Of a stretch of DNA of 64,000 nucleotides, positions 34,265-44,681 are shown one piece after another. This DNA is from Macrothele yani (Eukaryota > Arthropoda > Arachnida > Araneae > Macrothelidae), in the NCBI GenBank assembly GCA_039090855.1, contig CM077006.1, positions 46,075,336 through 46,139,335 of the forward strand, written 5' to 3'. Below the pieces are notes generated by a model. The model ran no database searches and was not told the DNA's origin. It saw only the letters and a list, made by a program, of their open reading frames with translations. Every line of letters starts with the position of its first letter. The stretch's first letter is position 1. The position numbers were made by a program, and so were the translations under genes.

Positions 34265-34474
34265 TTTTGATTGGAGGTTTAACAATCACAGGGAGCAACT
34301 CAATAGACTATAAGCAGTCGCCCGTCCCTAGTTTAGGGTCGCTGGTTCCAGGGAAGGGAGAGAGCCAGTGCCGTAAGACAAACACAACTCCCATGCCTCA
34401 CCGGGATTCGAACCCGGACCCCATTCGGACGAATGATCAGAGGCCATGGCTTAAACCACTGCGCCACCGGTGAA
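34265..34474 (-). repeat. SINE family 1, full length
   Basis: It lies on the minus strand inside the mariner, with T-rich tail near 34255-34266, B box GGGATTCGAACCCGG and A-box end CACTGCGCCACCGG. Its head end was later copied to 34711-34776. Confidence 0.85.
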
Positions 34475-34829
34475 GCGAAGTTTGGGTTCCACATAAGTTA
34501 AGCGAAAAAAACCTGCTTGATCATATTTCAGCATGCAATTCTCTACTTAGATGGAACGAAAACGTTCCGTTTTTAAAATAAATTGTGACGGGCGATGAAA
34601 AGGGGATACTGTACAATAATGTGGAACGGAAGAGATCGGGGGGCAAGCAAAATGAACCACAACCAACCGCATCAAATGCCGGTCTTCACCCAAAGAAGGT
34701 GATGTTGTGTATTCGAACCCGGACCCCTTTCGAACGTATGATCAGAGGCCATCGCTTAGACCACTGCGCCACCGGAGCAGCGAAGTTTGGGTTCCACATA
34801 AGTTAAGCGAAAAAACCTGCTTGATCATG
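34405..34829 (+). repeat. Tandem duplication of SINE head plus mariner segment
   Basis: SINE head sequence plus GCGAAGTTTGGGTTCCACAT.. through CTTGATCAT occurs at about 34405-34527 and again at about 34711-34829, a spacing of roughly 305 bp. The mariner stretch from CTCTACTTAGATGGAA to GGTGATGTTGTGTA likewise occurs at 34542-34712 and, after the Tc1, at 36070-36240. Confidence 0.8.
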
Positions 34830-36051
34830 CACTGAAGAATAATTGAATTAGAGACAGCTGGCGTTATGCAAATGTAACTCTGTGGGCGGCCCTGTGAACG
34901 GAAACGACATGATGTATGCAGCGATCCGACAATATAAGAAATGATGCGACGGGAATCAGTAAGAGTCGGACGCAGTATGGGTAATACGAAGGATCTAAGC
35001 GCATTTGATCGTGGGAAAATTGTCGGGGCCCGACGAATGGGTCACTCCCTCTCGGAAGTCGTGCATACACTGGGATTTTCACGAGCCACTGTGTCACGGG
35101 TGCACCGTGAGTAAATCGAATCCGGTAAAACCATCCCTGCAAGGGCCAACTGCCGTGGACAACAGCGTGTGGATGAGCGGGGTCATCGTCGGCTAGCTCG
35201 CATTGTCACAGTAGATAGACGGGCCACAGTGCAAGAAATCACTCGGTAATTTAACGCTGGTGCACAAAAACGTGTAAGCAGCCACACCATCCAGAACCAA
35301 CTCTTTGCTATGGGGTACAGAACACATCGTCCGACGAGGGTGCCGCTGCTGACCGCACAACACAGGATGCAAAGATTAGCATGGGCGCGGGAACATCGCC
35401 ACTGGACACTAGACATGTGGAAAAATGTTGCCTGGACTGATGAGTCGAGATTCACGTTGGTACATGTGGATGGCAGGATACGAGTACGGCGCAAACCACA
35501 TGAAGCGATGGATCCTTCTTGCCAGTAGGGCACTCTTTAAGTTGGGGGGGGAGTGGCATTCTCGTCTGGGGACTGTTTACGTGGACTGAAATGGGACCTC
35601 TGGTACGTGTGACATCGTCACTCACAAGTCAACGTTACCGGGATATCCTGGACGACCATTTGCTCCCGTTTGTGCGTCTTCAACATCCCACTGGGGACCT
35701 TATCCTGCAACAAGACAATGCACCATGCCATTACTCCCAAATTGTATCCGAATGGTTGGATGAACACTCCACCTACGTGACCTCGTTTCCTTGGCCAGCT
35801 AGGTAACCTGACCACAATCCCATCGAACACATCTGGGATGCCATCCAGAGAGATGTTCGAGGCTCTGACCCTCGTCCGTCAAATCTTCGTGAACTGTGGG
35901 AGCTCGTTCAGGAGTCGTGGATCCGTATGGCTTCCCAACGCTTCCGGTGTCTGGTCGAGTCCATGCCGGGACGAATCGCCGCCGTCATCAGTACGAAAGC
36001 TGGTGCTACACGTTACTAGACAGGTATATCTAATTCAATTGCCCTTCAGTG
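34830..36051 (+). mobile_element. Tc1-like DNA transposon nested in the mariner
   Basis: The ends CACTGAAGAATAATTGAATT and AATTCAATTGCCCTTCAGTG form the inverted repeat. Mariner sequence is found on both sides, so this inserted later than the mariner and its duplication. Confidence 0.85.
34977..36019 (+). pseudogene. Tc1 transposase pseudogene
   Basis: MGNTKDLSAFDRGKIVGARRM, then TAA stops near 35112 and 35248. The first Asp is in WTDESRFTLVHVD, then a TAG at 35526-35528 and a frame change at a G run (35542-35549). The second Asp is in LQQDNAPCHYS, a TAA follows PWPAR at 35802-35806, and the Glu lies in NPIEHIWDAIQRDV. It ends TKAGATRY. Most family features persist, so it is a moderately old copy. 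Confidence 0.85.
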
Positions 36052-36685
36052 TATTTCTGCATGCGATTCTCTACTTAGATGGAATGAAAACGTTCCGTTT
36101 TTAAAACAAATTGTGACGGGCGATGAAAAGTGGATACTGTACAATAATGTGGAACGGAAGAGATCGTGAGGTAAGCGAAATGAACCGCAACCAACAGCAT
36201 CAAAGGTTGGTCTTCACCCAAAGAAGGTGATGTTGTGTATGTAGTGGGATTGGAGGTGAGTCCTCTATTATGAGCTCCTTCCGGACAACCAAACGATTAA
36301 TTCCAACAAGTACACCTCCCAGTTAGACCAACTGAAAGCAGTACTCGACAAAAAGCGTCCGGAATTATTAAACAGAAAACGCATAATCTTCCATCAGGAC
36401 AACGCAAGACCGCATGTTTCTCTGATGACCAGGTAAAAACTGTTACAACTTGGCTGGGAAGTTCTGATTCATCCACCGTATTCACCAGACATTGCACCTT
36501 AGGATTTCCATTTATTTAGGTCTTTACAAATTTATTTTAATGGAAAAAAATGTCAATTTCCCGGAAGACTGCAGAAGGTAGTGAAACAAAACGGTGAATA
36601 CGTTTTTCAATAAAGTTATTGGTGAAAATGAAAAATGTACCTTTTATTTTTGCTGAAAAACCGGACTAACTTTTTAACCAATCCA

Positions 36686-37167
36686 ATATATTACATTAAA
36701 AACGCTTATTTAAGTCGAAAAATGAATCGATTTCACTTGGAGACAAAGTAATTCCTTTTTTATCGTAAACGTATAATGTTTTTGAAGGATTTTTTTAATT
36801 AACCATACGTCAGAACTACTGGTTAGCCACTATTTTTTAAACACATTTATGCTCAACAAAATTTTAAGGATTTTATGAAATGTGATATGAAAAATTTCTT
36901 AAAATGTACATTTTATTTAAAAAGATGATAAATACATGCATCTTGTAATGCAATTTGTATTTAAAAAATGCTTAGAACATTTCGTACATTTATGAACATG
37001 TTTCGTGACATGTGATCATTGCTTTCAGCCCTTTGAAAGAAAGTAATTATAGTACACTAATAATAATTTCGGAAGATTTTTCAGTTAACCTTATAGTAGA
37101 AGAATGGTAATTAATCAACAATATTTCTCAGTAGACTGGGACTAAAAATATTAATGAGACCTGCAGT
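36686..37167. other. AT-rich stretch downstream of CFAP45
   Basis: On the minus strand this is the 3' flank of CFAP45. An AATAAA hexamer (TTTATT on plus) near 36911 could be its polyadenylation signal. Nothing else is seen. Confidence 0.35.
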
Positions 37168-38745
37168 TTAAGAAGATTTTTCAGGTAGTTGGGACTTCCT
37201 TTGTATGTGCGTTAAATAAACATTTGGAATATCATATTCCTTCAGAATGTCAACTTTCTGCCTTCTTACACAGTTTAATCTCTCAGTTCTTCGTTTTTCT
37301 TGTTCCTGAATGAATACCCCTTCCTTGTAAAAGTCTTTTCTTTCGTTGATCCTATCTTTCTCTTTTTCTTTAATCTGGTCTCTAAGTTCATCAGCGTATT
37401 TCAGATTTTCTTTCTTTTTCGCCGCTCTCTGAAGCTGTTCAAGTTTCATTTCGTAATTGTTCTTCTCTAATTGAGTTTCAAACTCCTCTCTGTCTTTTCG
37501 CGCTTTCAGAATTCTCAGATGTGTCTGTAGTTTCTGCTGGTTACTGCGAGACTTTTTCAAGTCGTCTTGAGTCTCTTTCTCTTTCCTTATTCGCTCGGCT
37601 TCATTCTTTCTAAACTCTCTTTCCTTTGCTTCCTGAGCACGACGAGCACGAAGAGCATCTTTCTCTGCTTGAAGATCTGACGCTCTTTCTTGTTGTTCGC
37701 GCATCTTAGCAATCTCTAATTCCCTTTTCCTTTTCTTCTCTTTGGCTTCTGCTTCTGCTGCTTCTTCCTTATCGGCCTTCTGTTTTTGGAATTCTGTGAT
37801 CCACTGATCTTCAGTACGGGATTGTTCTATTTCGTACTCTTTTATTTTCCTCACAATTTCATTGTCTCTCTGTAGTGTTTCTAATAATTTTCGCTGATTA
37901 ATTTTACGCTCTTTCATTTTCTGAAAGTCCTGGAATTGATGTTTCTGACTTTTCTTCACCATCTCTTCTCCCTCTTTGTCCTTCAGTGCCTGTTCTAAGA
38001 GTCTGTTCTCTTCGTTTTCTCGTATCTGGTCTTTTAACGCCCCGCAAGCTTCATAAGCTTCCTCTCTTCTCTTTCGAGCTTTGTCGTATTCGTCTTGAAG
38101 ACCTTCAACACGTAGCTTTTCCATCATAGCATCGAGGTCTAATTCAGCTTGGTTATGCTCTCTTTTTATAAGCTGTTTCTCAACAACTTGAGAGTCTCTG
38201 ATTGCCTGAACCTTGGCACACAGAATAAGTTCATTGACATCTCGAATTTCTTCTTCACGTTCCTGCCTCGCTTCATTGACTTTCTTGCGAAGATACTCAG
38301 TTTTCTGCTTTGCGTCTTCTTCAAGATCATTAAGTTTCTCATTCTTCTTCCTTATTATGTCTAACTCTTCAAACTTTTCCTTTCTCGCGCTGACGGCATT
38401 TCGAATTTTATCTTTCTCTGCTATCTTTTTATCAAGAGCAGCTTCTTTTTCTTCCTTTGTGATAACTACCGCAGCTTTTTTGACAGTGGAATACTTTTCG
38501 GGAGTAATAACAGCTGTTAAGTGACGTGGCCCTGATCTGGGGATTGCCAAATCTCTGATTAAATCTTTGGTCACTAGTCGCATCGGTGGAGGTCCTTCAG
38601 AGGTCGTATTTATAGAAATCGAGGATTCGGGATTTTCGGGCGATCTCTTTAGAGACGTGGCATGAATAGATGAGTGAACAGAGCTTGCAGATTGTAAAAA
38701 GGATTTCACGGAGGCGCTTTCTCTGCAAGAAGACATGACCTGCAA
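37168..38745 (-). CDS. CFAP45: Cilia- and flagella-associated protein 45, single exon
   Basis: The frame is 525 codons, uninterrupted. Residues 56-66 read MRLVTKDLIRD, the signature at the start of the conserved CFAP45 (CCDC19) region. The rest is an almost continuous charged helix (about residues 95-500) rich in Glu, Lys, Arg and Gln, with AIRDSQVVEKQ and QAEKDALRARRAQE matching the trichohyalin/plectin-homology domain of the family. Length is close to vertebrate CFAP45 (about 550). In the family the protein lies inside doublet microtubules of motile axonemes, so sperm flagella are a likely site. There are no introns, and the gene lies antisense in the 31144-50149 intron. This suggests an old retrocopy or intron loss; the intact frame amid decayed DNA argues it is functional. 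Confidence 0.92.
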   Translation of the reverse strand: MQVMSSCRESASVKSFLQSASSVHSSIHATSLKRSPENPESSISINTTSEGPPPMRLVTKDLIRDLAIPRSGPRHLTAVITPEKYSTVKKAAVVITKEEKEAALDKKIAEKDKIRNAVSARKEKFEELDIIRKKNEKLNDLEEDAKQKTEYLRKKVNEARQEREEEIRDVNELILCAKVQAIRDSQVVEKQLIKREHNQAELDLDAMMEKLRVEGLQDEYDKARKRREEAYEACGALKDQIRENEENRLLEQALKDKEGEEMVKKSQKHQFQDFQKMKERKINQRKLLETLQRDNEIVRKIKEYEIEQSRTEDQWITEFQKQKADKEEAAEAEAKEKKRKRELEIAKMREQQERASDLQAEKDALRARRAQEAKEREFRKNEAERIRKEKETQDDLKKSRSNQQKLQTHLRILKARKDREEFETQLEKNNYEMKLEQLQRAAKKKENLKYADELRDQIKEKEKDRINERKDFYKEGVFIQEQEKRRTERLNCVRRQKVDILKEYDIPNVYLTHIQRKSQLPEKSS

Positions 38746-39094
38746 TTATTTGCTAACGGTTCACAGAATCGCAATTATTTCTAGTCAATGGTGAAATATT
38801 AATATTTGAGAACTTACTCTAACTCTCTTATACAGCGTAAATAGAAATTATTCACACCTCGCAGATTTTAGCACATTTATCTGACAGCTTTCTTTAAAGC
38901 AAAAGAAGCGTTACAGAATTCTAACGAACGAACGCGACATATGAATAAGAAAACAAGGAATGATAAAAGGCAAACACGAGGCCTCGCTCACTAGGAGGTA
39001 AAAATGATACGATTGTTTTCAAATAGGATCGTTTTAGGTAACACACCTCACGCACTGGCACCATGCTCTCTCGTGCATCGATGGCAACCGATTA
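38746..39094. promoter_or_regulatory. Presumed CFAP45 upstream region
   Basis: This is the 350 bp upstream of the CFAP45 start on the minus strand, before the next foldback element. No TATA box or other site is convincing. Listed only because any promoter or 5' UTR of the nested gene should lie here. Confidence 0.25.
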
Positions 39095-39560
39095 TTCGCA
39101 CATAATAACGATACGATATGGATACTCAAGAGACGCATATAGCGTATTAAAACCGTCTATTTTTGTGGTGTAGTAAGCACAAAGATTCGCCAAGCTTTCG
39201 CACTACTGGGAGGCTTTTTCAAGGCAATGGTAGACATAAAAATGCTTAAATAGTATAACTATACTAGATAACCGAAATTTCTTGGTGTAGAATAGAAATA
39301 AAAATTTCCAAGCTTTCGCACATCAACCAGATGGCTTTCTTAAGGAAGGTACTGCCATCTGGTTGATGTACGAAAGCTTGGAAATTTTTATTTCTATTCT
39401 ACACCAAGAAATTTCGGATATCTAGTATAGTTATACTATTTAAGTACAGTTGGTGTATAGCTCCTTTTTATTTATTAAAAATGCTTACCACCACAAAATT
39501 AAACGGATTTAATACGCTATATGCGTCTCTTGGGTATTCACAGTCTGATGTATTTATAAT
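39095..39560. repeat. Nested foldback elements
   Basis: Inner palindrome: 39245-39335 pairs with 39356-39446 almost perfectly (GAAATTTCTTGGTGTAGAAT and its complement). Outer arms: 39118-39180 pairs with 39480-39545 (AGAGACGCATATAGCGTATT and complement). One small inverted-repeat element appears to sit within another. Confidence 0.8.
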
Positions 39561-39594
39561 AATGATATGATGTGATAAAATCCCGATACAAATA

Positions 39595-39780
39595 CTCATT
39601 GAATTCCCCGGGAGCAAGGTCGTAGCAAGAAGGTTAAAATAACACATCTGGAGCAGTACCTGGATACCTAGAGATATCTGGAGCAATACTTTCTACCACC
39701 TTGCTCCCGGAGAATTCAATGCTTCAGTAGATATCTGCAGCAATGAATTCCCCTGGAGCGTGGTGGTAGCAAGGAGGTCA
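39595..39780. repeat. Inverted and direct copies of a short motif
   Basis: TTGAATTCCCCGGGAGCAAG near 39599 is mirrored by CTTGCTCCCGGAGAATTCAA near 39700. A third, direct copy (ATGAATTCCCCTGGAGCGTG) is near 39744. This looks like a fragmentary palindromic repeat. Confidence 0.6.
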
Positions 39781-40029
39781 GAACAAGATATCCTTTGTTA
39801 ATGGAGCAGTACCACGTTCCGTGAAGCCTATAACCACGTGCGACGGCCGTCAAAATGCAAGAAAGCTGATGGTTTTCAAGGCAATTGCGATGCATTTTGT
39901 GTTGGCCGAATCGCATTCTTTCATCGCAAATGTTTATAATTTTGCACCATAACTTGCTGCCGATGTGTGAGAAAATGCTAGATTCATAAAATTCTTAATT
40001 ATTTTGAGGTTCCTTTCCGTTTTTACGCT

Positions 40030-41427
40030 CACTGACAACGAAATTTGCGCACCTAGAAGAAAACATGCTACAACCGCGAAACTCTGCAAACAGCTAGAGT
40101 GCGTGCTGGTATGCAAATGATCCACGTTTGGTGCGAGTGCGCATGACCGCACACCCTGTGGTGGCGCTGCCAGCACGAACCAGCAGCCTTATAAACCGGC
40201 GTGTAATCGATGCCTCATGAAAGCGAAAAGCACCGGCCGACACAAGTACAGAGTGACAAGAATGCAGGGTAGGCGCCAGAGACATCGATTTAAGCAACTT
40301 ACGGACTTTGAGAGAGGCCTGACATCGGGCTGAAAACCTCAGGGTGGTCGGCGCGCCGTATAGCACGCCACGTGCATCGTTCTGACCATACCGTCCGACT
40401 GTGTTGGGGGCAGTGGAAACGTGACTGCACAGCCACACGGCGGAGTGGCTCTGGACCGACGAGAAGGACCACCGGTACAGATGATCGACAGATCGTGCGC
40501 CAGGCACTAATGGATCTCACGGGTACCCGGTACACTATACATGGAGATGTAGCGGCTCCTGTGTGCCCACGAACCATTTCCCGGCACCTCGCGGAAGCGA
40601 ATCTGCGATCCCAGCGTCCCTTACGTGTTCTGCTATTAACACCGGAACATCGCCGGCTCCGTGTGCAGTGGTGCCAGGCCAGAACGACGTGAAACGCCAC
40701 AGACTGGCGACGTGTGGTGTTTAGCGATGAGTGCCGCTTCGTTTTGGGGACAGACGATCATCGTGTCCGGGTGTGGAGGTCCCTGGGTCAACGGCACAAT
40801 CCCAACCTCGCTATCGAGCGCCACACCTCTCCCACTGCAAGCGTTATGGTCTGGGGAGCCATTGCCTACGATAGCCGATCAGCGCTATAGTAGTGGTACA
40901 TGGATCATTGACGGACCAGGGGTATGTGGATGAGATCCTACGGCCCCATGCGCTCCGATTCCTGGCAGGGATTTCACGTGCGCTGTACCAGCAGCATAAT
41001 GCCCCGCGCCCACGGCTCGGGTTGCCCAGGACTGTCTACGTCATATCCAGACACTTCTATGGCCTGCCCGCTCCCCAAACATGTCCCCTATCGAGCATGT
41101 GTGGGACCAGTTGAAACACCAGCTGCCGTCGTTCCGCACTATCCGAAATTTGGAGCACGCTGTCCAGCACGTGTGAGCCAGTCTGCCGCAGGACAATATC
41201 AGGCGTCTGTTCGCCTCCATGCCGGACCGTATTGCATCATGTATCGACGCACAAGGCGGTTCGACGCGCTATGGAAGATGACCGAACTGCGTTCCACAAA
41301 TCCCTCTGTAAGTGTCCTGCAGATCTGTTTTTGCCATCATGTGTATCATTCATCTGTATCATTACGTCCATAAAATTTCAGTTCAATCCGATGCTTCCTT
41401 CTTGGTGCGCAAATTTCATTGTCCGTG
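40030..41427 (+). mobile_element. Tc1-like DNA transposon
   Basis: Inverted repeats CACTGACAACGAAATTTGCG and CGCAAATTTCATTGTCCGTG bracket a plus-strand transposase. No clean TA is visible at the left. Confidence 0.8.
40262..41281 (+). pseudogene. Tc1 transposase pseudogene
   Basis: It begins MQGRRQRHRFKQLTDFERG, then hits a TGA and frameshifts near 40330. The frame 40372-40692 carries the DNA-binding region and LTPEHRRLRVQWC; TGA stops it before the first Asp block VFSDECRFVLG. MVWGAIAYDS follows, and the second catalytic block reads YQQHNAPRP, with His in place of Asp. A Glu-region relic (LSSMCGTS) is out of frame. Inactive on several counts. Confidence 0.8.
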
Positions 41428-41785
41428 ATTGTATTTTAAATTGAATTACATTAACGTTTGTGCGAATTCAAAGCAAAACATAACATTAAAATTGAAAACT
41501 TCACTCGTGTATGAAACATAATTCATTCCGGTTTGATATTAACACGATTTCTACAACCAAAACCCACACGTTTCAAAACTACACTCAGCTGAAACTGCAT
41601 GGGTATTATGTAAACAAACCAAAATTCCTACACTTTGCGGCTTCACGGGGAAGATACCAGGGCATCCTCCTAACCTCCTTGGGTGGTACGAGTAGTTAAC
41701 TTTGCAATGTTTTTGATTTCGTAAATAAATATTTGTTTCTTTAAAATAGTGAGATTTTTTTTAAAACCTTCCTATTTTGTTTCAG

Positions 41786-41812
41786 GGTTTAACAACCTGA
41801 GTGTGCAGCTAA
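41786..41812 (+). CDS. Candidate 27-nt microexon of the modular gene
   Basis: The acceptor CCTATTTTGTTTCAG has a good pyrimidine tract. A donor-like GTGTAAGG starts at 41813. The 27 nt keep phase 1 and encode GFNNLSVQL with a preceding G, resembling the NLxQ modules at 21286 and 31076. It lies in the long 31144-50149 intron. The donor is only fair and the length gives little statistical support. Confidence 0.25.
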
Positions 41813-41829
41813 GTGTAAGGGTGTAAGGG

Positions 41830-42349
41830 AGAATTGTGTATTCCTAATTTCGGGCCACTATTATGTCTGTACATAAGTTTTCATAGTTTCGTGATTTTGA
41901 ATCTTGGCTGGATTTCCACAAATGGCTCCGCCAAATTTTTCCGGAAGTCGTTTCCTGCACCTCTGTATAACCGTACGCGGGACGCTTTACTTCCGATGCA
42001 ACTGACCGTGGGCAAAACTTCCGGCGCTATGTATTATCCCGCACAGACGAGGCAAGTTTGCTATATTAAAAAACGTGTGCTTAAGGGAACCACTCATATA
42101 ACCGATAAATGGAAAGTATACGACGTATTGGAAACAGATGTAAACTTCGTCTGCGAGACTCTTAATCATTCGTAAAACTTTGTGAACCCAGAAACTGGGG
42201 CTCACACAAAAGCATTTGAAGCTAGCTGGAGGCCTTTTAAACTGAAATTAAGAGCAAACACTGCAGATACCGAAAACTTTACAGATCACCTTAATGAATA
42301 TTTGTTCAGGCGCAAGTGCCGGATTGAGCGCGTAGATCCCTTTTTCTGA
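41830..42349 (+). pseudogene. Merlin (ISXO2-like) transposase fragment
   Basis: From about 42070, GTTHITDKWKVYDVLE, then NHS, a TAA stop, NFVNPETGAHTKAFEASWRP and LNEYLFRRKC up to the TGA at 42347-42349. NFVNPETGAHT..E..W and EYLFRRK are hallmarks of the ISXO2-like domain of Merlin DNA transposons. The upstream part of the frame (41834-42070) is weaker. Only the C-terminal half is present. Confidence 0.8.
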
Positions 42350-42377
42350 ATTAATCAAAATTATTCTGGCTATATAC

Positions 42378-43387
42378 AGGGTTACAATTACAAGGAAAGT
42401 CAGTGATCAGGCCAATATCTCACGAACTATGGCAGTTAGCCATTTACTTCTTGTGCAGTTGTATAGGAAACCCCCTATGGTGCACAAAATAACACCACGA
42501 AGTATCCCATCGCCCGTTTGGGGGATTTATAAGGGGCTGTCGCGCCTCCGTTTGCAGATAGGGCAAAAAAGTCAATTACAAACTTGTTCAGCGAGGCAAA
42601 AGTAGTACATAAATGTTTTTGTCCCATCAAAAGATGGAGGAGGACTCTCCAAATGTGAAAAAAGTGGAAAGCTACCTGAGTCGCTGTGTCCGAAGCAGAT
42701 CTGCGTGGATTTCAAATGTGCTTTCTGTTCCGTTGTCAGAATACCAAAATAATATGCGTAGTCGGTATGCCAACACTTCGTGAACCAGTGACGGGAAGTC
42801 GAAAGCTTTGCCACGTACCCAAGTCAATTAGATGTGATAGAGGTTTCCTATTGGGTGAGTGTTTCGCCACTTTATGCTATTTCTTCTTGTCTCAGTGTAT
42901 TTTTTACTCTATTGGACATCAAAGTCTGATATTGAAGATGTCAAGGAACTGCGTTTTATTTCAGAACAAGAACTGTTGATAAGGTTTGTAGGAAAACTTT
43001 TCCTTTGTGCTTTCATTTACTTAGAACTTACCAGTTTAAATAAGTTCTAAGTAATAAGTTTTTGTCTAAACACTCAGTCGTTGCTTCCGGATGTTGTGAT
43101 TTTCTTGGGGCCACATTTCCGGTTCCTTCCATTCTTTTGTTATGGGACAAAAACATTTGTGTACTGTTTTTGCCTCGCTGAACAAGTTTGTAATTGACTT
43201 TTTTGCCCTGCCTGCAAAGGATGGCGCAATAGTCCCATCAACCTTCCCCCCAAAGGGGGCGAGAGGATCCCTCGTGGTTTTATTGTGTGCGCCATAGGGG
43301 TTTCCTATATAACAGCGCAAGAAGTAAATTGCTAACTGCCATAGTTCGTGGGATATTGGCTTGATCAAGGACTCTCCATATAACCCT
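42378..43387. mobile_element. Non-autonomous element with long inverted repeats, Merlin-type candidate
   Basis: The arms 42378-42635 and 43120-43387 are diverged reverse complements (ACTATGGCAGTTAGC near 42429; TTACAAACTTGTTCAGCGAG near 42576; their complements near 43340 and 43184). The centre is unique. The flanks read CTATATAC on the left and CTATACAC on the right, 7 of 8, consistent with an 8-bp duplication as made by Merlin. It directly follows the Merlin transposase fragment. Confidence 0.65.
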
Positions 43388-43769
43388 CTATACACTCATG
43401 TCCAAAAGCCACGCATAATGAATATACCTATGAATCTTTCAAGAACCAATCATCGGAAGGCACAAAACTGGGCATGCTTGTATAATAATACATTGCAAGT
43501 ACAACAGCTGACAAAAAGTTATGAAACAAAGTTGATTGCATTCTTATGCAAATTTACAAAATTCAGCATTACGATGATTTCCGTGTTGAGTACATAAAAT
43601 TGAGAAAAGGCTGGTGCACCATGATTAATAAGGGATGTGGTGACCCCTTGCAGCCAGTGAGCCTCACATCGACTACTCATGCGAGGCTTGCGTGGCTGCA
43701 AGGACAACCTGCAAGATGCAGGTTGTCGAAGAGCTCTGTGGGCAAAATGTCCCACTCCTGACAAAGAGC

Positions 43770-44681
43770 TGTTCGGAGCTCAGGAATGATCCTTGGTGGA
43801 TGCTGACGGGATGTAATTTGCCTCCAAAGTGCATCCCATGCATTCCCTATCGGATTAATATCCTTAGACCTTGCTGCCCACTCTATGTGCTGAATATCTT
43901 CACTTTGGATAAAGTCATCCAGCAGCTGAGCTCTGCGGGTGGTGCATTATTGTCCATGAATACCAGCTCTGGACCCACGGTACCTCTGAAAAGTTTCACA
44001 TGAGGTTCCAGTATCTCGTCTTTGTACCTCAGAGCAAGATGTGGAGTCTTTGTATCGTCTTTGTATCTCGGAGCCTCTGTCGAAGATGGGGAGCTCTGAG
44101 CGCCCATTCAATATGATGCCTGCCCATGCCATGACTCCACTGCCACCAAATTAGTCCCTTTCTCTGATGTTATTGGGATTGTAGCGAGTTCTCTGCTCTA
44201 TCAAGAAAGTGGTTCGGCGAGAATCATTCTGTAAACTGAATCCGGACTCATCAGTGAAGAACACATTGCTCCACTGATTCAGTGTCCAGTTTCGATGTTC
44301 CCGACTCCAGTTTAAACGGACCCTCCTGCTCGCAGGGGTAAGTGGGACACGAACTACTGGACGTCTGCCATAGAGACCAGTTGCCCTGAACCTCCTGTAA
44401 ACAGTTTGTCTTGAAACTCTTGTTCCTGAGGCGGCCGCAAGCTCTGCAGAGAGTTGCATGGCAGACATTGTCCTATGACTTTGTGCAGTTAATGCAAGAT
44501 ACCGGTCCTGCTGAGGGGTTGTGATTCTTGCACGATCTTGTAATGGTTGGAGTATAAACTCTCCTGTATCTTGGAACCTTCTCCAAAGCCTGGAGATGAC
44601 ACTTTGTGGCACATTCTGTGGTCTGGAGACCGTAGTCTGTGACTGTCCTGATTCGAGCCTTCCGATTATTCTACCCTGCAA
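43770..44681 (-). pseudogene. Tc1 transposase pseudogene
   Basis: Long open N-terminal part (44681-44151): MQGRIIGRLESGQSQTTVSR (helix-turn-helix), QDRARITTPQQDRY, RQTVYRRFRATGLYGRRP and first Asp in FFTDESGFSLQ. The frame then shifts to WWQWSHGMGRHH.. The second Asp block reads FMDNNAPP, Asp to Asn. The Glu region (about 43840) reads DINPIGNAWD, with Glu missing. Inactive. Confidence 0.85.

Larger units (their letters stand above)
33900..36500 (+). pseudogene. Mariner transposase pseudogene (DD34D type)
   Basis: Pieces in order: WFAKFRAGDFSLNDTPWSGR near 34040 (N-terminal domain), QEIADIPKISKSSVE near 34170, the first Asp block VTGDEKWILYNN (VTGDEKGILYNN in the first duplicate), LHPKKVML, then after the Tc1 LNRKRIIFHQDNARPHVSL near 36370 and PYSPDIAPSDFHLF near 36475-36510. 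The last block ends in Asp rather than Glu, as in mariners. Frames are broken by insertions and stops. Confidence 0.85.
33735..36685 (+). mobile_element. Mariner element with nested SINE, duplication and Tc1
   Basis: The left end GCCAAAAAGTTCGTTCGGTT and the right end CCGGACTAACTTTTTAACCA are mariner-type inverted repeats. The coding relics are mariner, not Tc1. The element is about 2.95 kb instead of 1.3 kb because of a SINE (34265-34474), a roughly 300-bp tandem duplication and a whole Tc1 (34830-36051). Confidence 0.8.

Noticed and set aside
38149..38524. Plus-strand frames with membrane-like composition
   Set aside because: Antisense of the CFAP45 coiled coil; the Phe/Leu/Ser bias is the complement of Glu/Lys codons.
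40094..40700. Two minus-strand frames over 130 codons
   Set aside because: They are antisense shadows of a Tc1 transposase on the plus strand.
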